Shown here: positions 56,300 through 64,000 of the stretch, piece by piece | How positions within the stretch are numbered: position 1 is the first letter of the stretch | Layout: every line of letters starts with the position of its first letter | NCBI GenBank assembly: GCA_019828595.1 | Contig: JAHQRK010000011.1 | Coordinates: 1,798,001-1,862,000, forward strand | Direction of reading: 5' to 3' | DNA from: Aphanomyces cochlioides | Lineage: Eukaryota; Oomycota; Saprolegniomycetes; Saprolegniales; Verrucalvaceae | DNA length: 64,000 nucleotides | Notes under the pieces: model-generated | The model's database searches: none | What the model was told of the DNA's origin: nothing | What the model saw: the letters and a program-made list of their open reading frames with translations, nothing else | Program-made: the position numbers and the translations under genes

Positions 56300-57814
56300 A
56301 TGTGGTTCCATGGGGCCGTCCGTACTGCCATGGCCGTAATGGCCGCTGGAGTCGTATCTGGAGCGAGTTCGTACACTGAAGACTTGACGATTCGACCATT
56401 ACCGCACGTGTCTAAAGTCGCCGCGCATTTCTCGTTTGAGCTCACGACATCGACGAATGGGTCAACGCACTTTGACATCTTTCCCAAAAGCATTCGCCAA
56501 GTGATTCAGAAATATGGCGTTGACGAGCTCCATTTGACCTTTACAAGTGGATTATGGCGCCATGCACAATGGGGAAGCGTCTTGGGAAATGGGCCACACG
56601 GCGTCTCGCTGCAAGCCACACTGCAAGATCCGTCGCAATGGACAGGTTTGACCCAACAATTGGCAGGACTCTTCTCCGCATCACTCAATAAACTGGACGC
56701 ATCAACAATCTATCCTTTGCAATCGTCACCATCAACGCTACATGGCATGCTCCCGCGTGAGGAACTTTGCACGGAAAACCTAAGTCCATGGATCAAATTG
56801 CTGCCGTGTCGAGCCCATGCTGGACTTGGTGGATGGATTCGACCACTAGCCGTCCTTGATTCCGATTTTCTCTCGATGGCATTGCATGTTAAAAATGAAG
56901 TCGATGCCAGCGGTCAACGCCAACTTCGTTTACGACAAACTCTCACTGGTGTTCGTCGGGTCAAAAGTGACTGGACGTTGGCTAGTCTGTTCGACATTTC
57001 AACCTCAAGAGTTTGCCCTGTAGCTCAATCAAGTCTCGTGACCACTGAACTCTTCACCGCCGACGCTTCGTCATTGAGAGCAGGTGCCAGCGTTCTTTAC
57101 GTCAACTCAACGGATGACAGCATCTATCACCATGTCATGCCGCTGGAGTCGATTACTTCCAGTCTATCGCAGCCATGGCTCACATCCGCGGCATTGGCGC
57201 CACTTCCTCAAGCCTACTTTGTCTCTGGGCATCGCTATTTGACTGACTTTGGTCAAATCCAGGGTGGCATTGGTCTTCGTTTGGCCAACACACACCCGAC
57301 GGACACCATCCGAGTGAGCTACCACGAAAGCATGCCATGGTACCTCAAAGTCTACTTTAGCACGGTCAAGATCTCGGTGAATGGCGAGGAGGTAGATCCT
57401 CTATCCGTGCTGCACATTGTTCCTTCAGTGCAAGACCGTCCGTACGAACTATCATTCCAAGTGGATATTGCGCCCCAGTCGCAAGTTTTGATGGCTTACT
57501 CGTTCGACAAGGCATTTCTACCCATGGGGCTCCATCCCCCCGATGCCAATCGTGGTTTTGACGTTCCTGCTGCCTCGTGGACCGCCCAAGGCACAACTCT
57601 ATTTACGGAGCCCCTCCTAGTCCCCCTCCCGACGCCCGATTTTAGCATGCCGTACAATGTGATCGTGCTGACATCCACCGTCGTCTCCATGAGCTTTGGG
57701 ATTATTATCAACGCTCTCCTCCGTCACGAACGCAAGACCAACAACTTGACATGGTTGCTCCAAAAGATCGGTGCTGTCCTTTCAAAAGTCACCAAAAAGG
57801 ACAAAATCGACTAA
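56300..57814 (+). CDS. PIGT: GPI transamidase component PIG-T/GPI16
   Basis: A single-exon frame of 504 aa from ATG 56300. An N-terminal signal peptide (AMAVMAAGVVSGASS) is followed by a long luminal domain containing the family words FSFELTT, the HFDIFPKSI region, ELHLTFTSGLWRHAQWG, LPREELCTENLSPWIKLLPC and HESMPWYLKVYFSTVKI. One membrane helix (VIVLTSTVVSMSFGIIINAL) and a short basic cytosolic tail end the protein. PIG-T is the central subunit of the ER complex that attaches GPI anchors. The gene is complete and sits exactly between two 220-bp inverted repeats. Confidence 0.9.
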   Translation: MWFHGAVRTAMAVMAAGVVSGASSYTEDLTIRPLPHVSKVAAHFSFELTTSTNGSTHFDIFPKSIRQVIQKYGVDELHLTFTSGLWRHAQWGSVLGNGPHGVSLQATLQDPSQWTGLTQQLAGLFSASLNKLDASTIYPLQSSPSTLHGMLPREELCTENLSPWIKLLPCRAHAGLGGWIRPLAVLDSDFLSMALHVKNEVDASGQRQLRLRQTLTGVRRVKSDWTLASLFDISTSRVCPVAQSSLVTTELFTADASSLRAGASVLYVNSTDDSIYHHVMPLESITSSLSQPWLTSAALAPLPQAYFVSGHRYLTDFGQIQGGIGLRLANTHPTDTIRVSYHESMPWYLKVYFSTVKISVNGEEVDPLSVLHIVPSVQDRPYELSFQVDIAPQSQVLMAYSFDKAFLPMGLHPPDANRGFDVPAASWTAQGTTLFTEPLLVPLPTPDFSMPYNVIVLTSTVVSMSFGIIINALLRHERKTNNLTWLLQKIGAVLSKVTKKDKID

Positions 57815-57917
57815 AAATATCTCAAAATTTGACCAAATCTGTGTTTGTTTTCGAGAAGTATTCACTTTTTCTCAATTCTTTTTGTGAATTTGTAGTTTCA
57901 AGTTCGATCTGTGTATA

Positions 57918-58138
57918 TCGTCCAAATTTACAGTTTTGATCAAAATCGACGAAATTTGTGTGATCAATTTGGCAATAGTGAATTCAAGTATAATCGGAAG
58001 GTACATGAATTAGTGTGTGTGGGTTGGTGTGTTTTGTGTGTGTTTAAACAAATTCTGGACGCTGATTGGCTGGTTCGATTTGGTGATTGATTCAAAGTTT
58101 GATCGATTTCAGAAATTTCGAGGTCAATCAGACAATAT
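57918..58138. repeat. right member of the 220-bp inverted repeat pair
   Basis: Mirror of 55772-55991; starts TCGTCCAAATTTACAG and ends CAGACAATAT. Differences are scattered point changes and small indels, so the copies are not brand new. It begins about 100 bp past the PIG-T stop. Confidence 0.85.
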
Positions 58139-59164
58139 TACAAGCCATATGGCGACTGTGTTTACGGATTGTGAGGTGAAAATGGGCATCGACCGATCTT
58201 TTCTTTGACGCGGTGCTCCAGAAAGTTGGAGCACAATGGGAAGCGCAGTACCTTGTAGAGCATAAAAGACTGAACATGTACACCTTGCCAACCTTGCCCG
58301 ACCGCCCGTCCATCCGTACATTGAAGATGCCTCGCATTCTCGAAATGTACTAATTGGCTTAAGTAGTACAGAGTGGGAAATGTTCGAATATGAAATCCTA
58401 TTTCAAACGAGGTGTCGAAATGATACGAAAATTGCGCGTCAAAGAAGTCTCCCCCGTTGGAGGGTTGAGCCATGGCATCTGTATGCGCTCGCGTTTCAAG
58501 CGTGGTAAACAATTCAATTGGTAGTTTCGGAAGCGTGCATAACCACAAAGTTCCAGACGCGCTCTTTTTACTAGCGAATGGTCCTTGTCAGAGGATTTAT
58601 CCATCACAAGATGGAATTGCCGACCGACTCTAGGCAAGCGAGAAGCCGATGTTGAGCTGTAATGATGGCGAGTGCATTATTCCAGCGAAGCCTTCAAGAC
58701 AGCAATCCATTCAAGTTATTTTGAATGCCGCGCACATTTTGGCAAGGCATTTAACTGTGTGGCATTTTTCCAAGCACACCCCGATCGCGGTCATGCATAA
58801 TTCTACAACCTGTACCTGTAATTCACTGAACTGACAACCCCTGAAGATCCTCAAGACTCCATCGTGATGAGCCCTTCAAATCAAGCTCGCCTGGCAGAAT
58901 TGATTCATTCAATAGTCCACCTAATTGTCGTCACAGTGTGCGTACGTGCTTCAGCCTGCATGGCTGCAAGTCTACTGCAAGTGTCGAGTCCAATGCTGCA
59001 TCTTGAAACCCATCGTTGTTATTGAGGTTCAATTTCCATAGTCTGATTTTAGGAAATTCCATCCCATTCAACAGAGTTAACTTCTTATATACACTGTAAT
59101 GGCCACTGTGGATGGCTATCTAGCTCATTGACAAAGAAGACCTCTGGCGTTGGAGACGTGCGCG
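58139..59164. other. intergenic, one weak minus-strand frame
   Basis: A 128-codon minus-strand frame at 58162-58548 and an overlapping one to 58637 have no recognisable domain. The rest (58650-59160) is unremarkable. I support no gene here. Confidence 0.4.
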
Positions 59165-60846
59165 ATGGCGACTGCTGCTGTGACGACAACGACAACGACG
59201 CCGCTTCTTCAGACGTACTCTTCAGTCTCGAAGTATTTTCTTATCTTGATTGTAGCATTGCAATCGACACGGGAGTCTCATACGAAGCGACGACCTTGGG
59301 ATCGAAACCTGCTCCGAATGGAATGTCCAAGTCAAAGCAAAGATGGCTGCAAGCAGCTAGCCAAATCCGCGACAAATCTCCTGAACAAAGTCGCTGGAAG
59401 GAGCTCCTCGATCATTTCCGTAAAATCCAACACAGCACATGCGTGATGCGACCACCAGCAAATCCTGATAAACCCATCTCGGCCTTTCAACTGGTGCGAC
59501 GCTTGCACTCGACTGAACTTCGCTAAAAGAAATACTTTGTAGAGCGAAATTGACCATTTCCTGGGTCGATCCAAACCCCCGTCGATTGAATACCTCGTCG
59601 TCGAGGTACTCGTTCACAAATGCCCGCTCCATCCGTCCCATTTGGGGCGATGGGCTCACTCGGCTGTACGGTACGTGGAGTAGCTCTTCCTTGCACTTGA
59701 CGACACACATGCAGATACACATTGCCCAACGGCAAGCAAAAGCTTGTCAATATATGCCGGTACAATCTGACGCGTGGGCAATCTTGGTTTAGAAAATTGT
59801 ATCCCTTAGACCTGAGGAAGGCCATCAGTTGATTGAGTTTTACGACGACCCCGAAGATTATATCCTTGGTGTCCAAGGCAAGGTAACTCTTCGTCGTGGA
59901 TGAATCTGTTCATGCTAGACAACGCCTAGGGCGGCATCTTTTCCAGAGATATTTGCTCGATTCGTATTGAAGATGTTCATCCAGACAGCATGCGAGCTCT
60001 CGATCATCACTTTCAAGCAATCTCTCATCGATTCAAAGCCGATGGGAAGGGTTGCTCGTTTGAAATCACGGGCGGGTTCTGGGAGAATGTGTTCCGTGAG
60101 ATGTTCCACTTGCCGTCCAAGCCCAGCGGAAACTGTGCTCGCTGGGTCTCCAAGGGTCTTGTCTATGCCAATGTCCTCAAGCGCCAGAGCATGTTTCCAA
60201 AAGCAATTTGGGTAGAAATGCTCGAGAACCAGGTACTCCGCGGTGGATATGGGATTGCTCATGCGACTCGGGTAGACTGCCAACAATCCCAGCAACGTCA
60301 ATGTTGTCTACTATCGACGAATGAAAGGCAAAGCGAAGGAGAAGCCCCACTTGATCACTGGTAGCTCGCATTACCAAGACCTTCCCTCATAACGGCCACT
60401 AGGGTTTAGCTTCACGAGCTTTCGAGCATGGCTTTTGTTCCCCACAGATCTATTTCAGTCATGGCTCTACTGGGATATGAGCCGATATGCCAATATTATC
60501 GTCGACAACAGGTACGCTGCACAGCGCCTAGAAGCTCGTACGAACTGTGAAAACGTGTAGTGACGATGTCTCACTCGAGGAGCAAGCCACTCAGCTCCAG
60601 TTACAGCTCGTCAAAGGCATGGGATACCGCACACCTCGATGGGTCGTGTACATGGTCCGATTCATGCACGCTTTCCTCGTCTTTGGCCTCGCTCTTGGCT
60701 TTGTATTCTATTGCCCAGGAGGGTATGCTGACAGCGATGCTTACTTTGCATATGAAGTGTGTCCGTCAAGATGGCCAGGAACCACGGGCTACCGTCTCAC
60801 CTTGACTGTCATTGTCGTTGCGATCTTGGAGTTTTGGTGGTACTGA
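59165..60846 (+). CDS. uncharacterised protein with C-terminal membrane helices
   Basis: A multi-exon plus-strand gene. Clear exons are 59165-59214, 59256-59493, one from 59543, then pieces around 59793-59880, 59929-60230, 60300-60360, 60402-60510 and the last to 60846. Segments include SKSKQRWLQAASQIRDKSPE, EEGHQLIEFYDDPEDYILGV, GGFWENVFREMFHLPSKPSG, YANVLKRQSMFPKAIWVEML and the final FMHAFLVFGLALGFVFYC with a second helix LTLTVIVVAILEFWWY. I recognise no domain. Exon borders between 59600 and 59800 and around 60235-60300 are tentative. Confidence 0.6.
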
Positions 60847-61163
60847 TGCTCTTGAACGTATCTAATGTAATGTGTTTGTCTTGTTTCCACTTGGAAGCTC
60901 CACGAACTGAGTGCTTTAAATTCCATTCATTGTGCTTCATTTCAAATGGACTCGATTGAAAAACAACCACAGAATTGCTGTCGTCAATTGCACTCAGATT
61001 GCAAGTCTTGTCTTCGGGAGTAGTGTCCTTCCTGTCCAATTCACAAGCCGCTCATACATCGCGCAAGACGAATTCAGGATGCATCGAAGACAACATTGCA
61101 AGGAGTAATAGATAATCCCTCAGGCTCAAGCAAAGTGAACCCATCACACAGGAGGAAAAACAT
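60847..61163. other. intergenic spacer
   Basis: No supported gene. The final bases before 61164 read AAAAA on the plus strand (61156-61160), i.e. TTTTT downstream of the minus-strand tRNA, consistent with a Pol III terminator. Confidence 0.5.
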
Positions 61164-61244
61164 CGACAGCTGTGAGATTTGAACTCACGAGGGTTTCCCC
61201 AATAGATTTCGAGTCTATCGCCTTAACCGCTCGGCCAAGCTGTC
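61164..61244 (-). tRNA. tRNA-Ser, anticodon CGA
   Basis: The minus strand folds as a type II tRNA: a 7-bp acceptor stem GACAGCT/AGCTGTC, a D-arm with GCCGAGCGGTTAAGGC, anticodon stem ATAGA/TCTAT with loop CTCGAAA (anticodon CGA, reading UCG serine codons), a long variable arm GGGGAAACCCTC typical of serine tRNAs, and a T-arm with GTTCAAATC. No intron and no encoded CCA. A- and B-box promoter sequences are intact, and a T5 terminator lies just downstream. Confidence 0.95.
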
Positions 61245-61719
61245 CTTGTCCAAATAGGAAGAATATTGTATACAAGTTAGTGTAATTTTCCTACCCTTGC
61301 CATTCCTTTCCTTGAGCTTGATGACGAATGGAAACTGAAGGCGTTGACTGCTAACAGTCTCTGGGTATTAATAGACAGTCGAAATCATTGAGCATGATGA
61401 GTACAATCCTCAATCTGTGTCCATCTCGATGTATTCTCAGCCGACTGCATCACGACCGCCCACACCAGTAACCGGTGTCATTCATAGTGTGGTAGAGACA
61501 CTGCATGAACTCGGACATTTAGTCTACTCCAGTGCCTTCATCGATTGCTCGAGATCGTCGGGGTCTTGACCCTGCTCCCCTTTGTCCCATGACGTGGCAA
61601 ACTCACAGAGCAGTATAAACTTATCCGGATGATTTTATGACAGCCCAATCAAAAAGCCGGTGCGCCAAACAGAATATTTCTGCACCCATTGGGAGAAATC
61701 AGCACCCTGACCAAGGCCG
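61245..61719. other. intergenic spacer
   Basis: Between the tRNA and the fusion gene. Short frames only; no domain recognised. Confidence 0.45.
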
Positions 61720-63461
61720 ATGAACATTCCTCAGCATGATCCACCCGCCATGATGTTGCTCCATCATAGCTCGCTCGTCCAAGAACGGCCTCCAGAAGGG
61801 TTGATCAACCTCCGAGCGCTCCACGGAGATGACACGATCAACAACGAAGTCACGTTTGCAACGGGCCGCGACGCCAAGTACTTCTTACAAGACTATTGCT
61901 TCAACCATAACAAGTCGATGAAGCTCCGTGTTGGAAAGAACAGTGGCAATTCCAAGACGTTTGTGTGTACATCAGCGCCTCAGTGCGAATGGCGAGTCGT
62001 CGCCACCAAATCGAAGCGAAAGAACGAAGAAGCGTGCTTTTACTTCTCAACGATCCACAATGTGCATAGCCCCGGCTGCACGTCGACGCGAAAACCATCG
62101 GAGCGGCAGCATATGATCCTCACGTCGTCGCAAAACCTCGTACACAATGCAACAGTTCTCCCACTGGGATTCGAGCACGTTGAGAAGAAACCAAGACGAG
62201 AAAACCCAGTCGACAAGGTAAGCCAGCGTCACGGATGTCTTCTTGGACCTCATGCTGCTCGAGTAGATTGTCAAAACTCTCATTGAGGCAAACGCTGACA
62301 GGCAGAAACTCTCCACCAAGTCGATACGGGATATCTTCTTCAATCGGCATGGATACTCGATCAGTGCGCACGCCGCAACAAGAGCCAAGCAAGTGTTCCT
62401 GGGCATTCCACCGATGCTCGATCCATCGCAAGCGTCACCTTCGCACAACACAGCTGCAAAGACACAAGTAGCGATCCCGCCACCGATACCAACATTTCCA
62501 GACATGCGGCAACAGGTTTGTCGTCATCAACTTGTTGCCGATTAACCAGCTCTCGGTAGTTTCATGACATTCAAGCCATCGTCGAGCAAAACAAAATGGT
62601 AAACTTCGTCGCGCTTGGGCAGCTTGAAGCTGACGTGGACGTCCTCTGCCGCATAGATCGAAGCTGCATTTACTCGAGCAGCTTCTATCGGCGATGTTTC
62701 GGCAGTACGGACATTTCTTCGCCATGGAAAGATGGATCTAGTCAACTCGGTGCGTGGTTCCAAGACCTATTTCTGATGTTTTACGGCATGCATGGTGTAG
62801 AACGGCAGTGTGGCTCTCTTGCTAGCGACGAAAGGCCATTTCCTCAACGTTGTCGACTGCTTGCTGTCTCACGGGGCCAAGACTGAAGCCATTGACGAGG
62901 TATATCCTTTCACACTGTCTTTTCCACATGAGGTGTAGACTGGTGTGACGGCGCTCTTCCTTGCTGTTCAGATGAGTCAATTTCACATTGCGAAATGTCT
63001 CCTCGATCATGGCGCTCGAGTCGACACCACAGACGAGGTTTGCCATTCTTCCTGTGGTGTGCATCGATCTCATGAATGTGTTAGAACTCAAGGACGCCGC
63101 TTCTGGTGGCAGCATCACGGGGAGATCTCAAAATGGTCAAGCTTTTGGTCAAGAGGAAAGCCAACCTTGATGCCAGTGATGAAGTTCGCCTCTGTCGCTC
63201 ACGGACGATGCTGATTCCAACTCTCTTAGGACGACAACACACCGCTCATCGTAGCGACACGGCAAGGACACACCGACGTCGTCGAGTTTTTGCTCAAGAA
63301 AGGAGCAAATCGTCACGTGGAAAACTTGGTACCTCCTCCAAAGCCCTTCGATTGAGGATAACTTTTGCACCTCGTAGGACGGACAGACTGCAGTGGGCCT
63401 TGCCAGCGCCTTCCAAGGCTATGAAATGGCTCAGCTATATGCATCAAACGACCATATCTAA
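61720..63461 (+). CDS. zinc-binding (FAR1/FLYWCH-type) domain fused to ankyrin repeats
   Basis: Nine exons, all phase 0, give 452 aa: 61720-62217, 62267-62515, 62560-62598, 62657-62749, 62801-62899, 62939-63037, 63085-63183, 63230-63328, 63378-63461. The first exon contains a Cys/His module: AKYFLQDYCFNHNKSMKLRV, then FVCTSAPQCEWRVVA, then STIHNVHSPGC. This is the C...C...H...H/C pattern of FAR1/MULE-derived DNA-binding domains. A Pro-rich linker follows. Exons 4-9 each encode about one ankyrin repeat (GHFLNVVDCLLSHGAKTEAI, SRTPLLVAASRGDLKMVKLL, NTPLIVATRQGHTDVVEFLL). Four exons are exactly 99 nt, the length of one 33-residue repeat. It may be a transcription-linked protein of transposon origin. 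Confidence 0.75.
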
Positions 63462-63549
63462 TCCTGCTGCCACGTCATGGAAAAACCACGATGACGACTG
63501 ATGGAAGTAAACTTGACTTCGGTCCATCTAATGGAGTGGACAACATTTT

Positions 63550-63602
63550 AAACCCCTGCACCCCTAAAATTTTGCCAAGTAACCCCTGCACCCCCTTAAA
63601 AT
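63550..63602. repeat. tandem C-rich direct repeat
   Basis: AACCCCTGCACCCC(C)TAAAATT occurs twice, starting near 63551 and 63581, about 30 bp apart, just upstream of the small membrane gene. It could be promoter repeats or replication slippage. Confidence 0.55.
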
Positions 63603-63648
63603 TAAGTAATTTGATTGGTCATTTCGAAACGACCTTGGAACAACAAAG

Positions 63649-63924
63649 ATGGATCGAACTATGGTCGCGTCGGTGGTCATCGGCGCGGCGTGCTTGGCTC
63701 TGTGCGCTGTTGGAGCTGGTAGGAATGCTCCAATTCAATCCACCATTGACTTGTCCATAGGTTGCGCTGTGTCGGAATGCCCGGTCGACTCGGCATTTGT
63801 CATTCCAATGATGGTAGTTGGTGTGGCGTCGCTGGTGCCTGTCATTGCAATCTGGATTGCTGCGTTTGTTGACAGCCGACGCTCGACAAAGACAATCGAC
63901 GAGCAAGCACCTCTAGTCGCGTAA
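63649..63924 (+). CDS. small membrane protein, 91 aa
   Basis: An intronless frame with two hydrophobic helices: MVASVVIGAACLALCAVGAG at the N-terminus (possibly a signal anchor) and VIPMMVVGVASLVPVIAIWI, separated by a short loop with two cysteines (GCAVSECPVDS). The tail is charged and ends EQAPLVA. No family is recognised. It could continue into a downstream exon beyond the window, but the stop codon looks genuine. Confidence 0.6.
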   Translation: MDRTMVASVVIGAACLALCAVGAGRNAPIQSTIDLSIGCAVSECPVDSAFVIPMMVVGVASLVPVIAIWIAAFVDSRRSTKTIDEQAPLVA

Positions 63925-64000
63925 ATGGTTGCATTGCTTTAGTGTGGGTTATCGACATTGTAGAGCGTCCGCGGCGGCGCGAATTCCAGTCTACATGTAT

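Overview
The window looks like nuclear DNA of an oomycete, most likely a saprolegnialean such as Aphanomyces. Genes are densely packed on both strands and broken by many very short GT-AG introns (about 37-57 nt, usually GTA... at the donor and TAG at the acceptor). Several gene families point to a flagellate heterotroph with typical eukaryotic organelles: IFT20 and DNAAF9 (flagellum), PEX4 (peroxisome), complex I subunit NDUFB2, VAMP7, PIG-T, TGS1 and ADAT1. Gene names rest on family motifs recalled from general knowledge and on splice joins that I checked by hand for reading frame. No database search was possible.

Layout. 0.7-9.1 kb: three coiled-coil genes that share one motif and an S/T-rich N-terminus, interrupted by a prenylcysteine-oxidase-like gene with a KDEL tail. 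9.2-20.4 kb: a rearranged block. A giant near-perfect palindrome (arms 10387-11839 and 12900-14352) carries two broken copies of a CLASP/TOG-type gene and has nested foldbacks plus a MITE-like element in its centre. It is flanked by three states of one M13 metallopeptidase gene: a remnant, an intact gene and a frameshifted copy. 20.4-23.5 kb: a 12-exon gene encoding five tandem calponin-homology-like segments. 23.7-31.3 kb: NDUFB2, DNAAF9 and a large Q/N/P/G-rich KIX-domain protein. 33-48 kb: a compact housekeeping stretch with PDZ protein, ARM-repeat membrane protein, IFT20, PP2A B56-like subunit, PEX4, TGS1, C2HC zinc-finger protein, an LRR-like gene, a small coiled-coil gene, VAMP7, a 627-aa unknown and ADAT1. 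48-53 kb: two weak loci, an orphan actin-like protein, a STIMATE/TMEM110-type protein and a small membrane protein. 53.2-55.2 kb: a complete Tc1/mariner-type transposon. 55.8-58.1 kb: PIG-T enclosed by a pair of 220-bp inverted repeats. 59-64 kb: a membrane protein, a tRNA-Ser(CGA), a zinc-binding/ankyrin fusion gene and a small membrane protein.

Convergent neighbours are very tightly spaced (15-120 bp, with one pair overlapping by three bases at a shared CTAG). Divergent promoters are AT-rich and repeatedly contain palindromes built on GATTGGCTAA/TTAGCCAATC. The most unusual parts are the CLASP palindrome with its M13 paralogues, the five-CH protein, the three-member coiled-coil family, the PIG-T gene boxed by inverted repeats, and the zinc-binding/ankyrin fusion.
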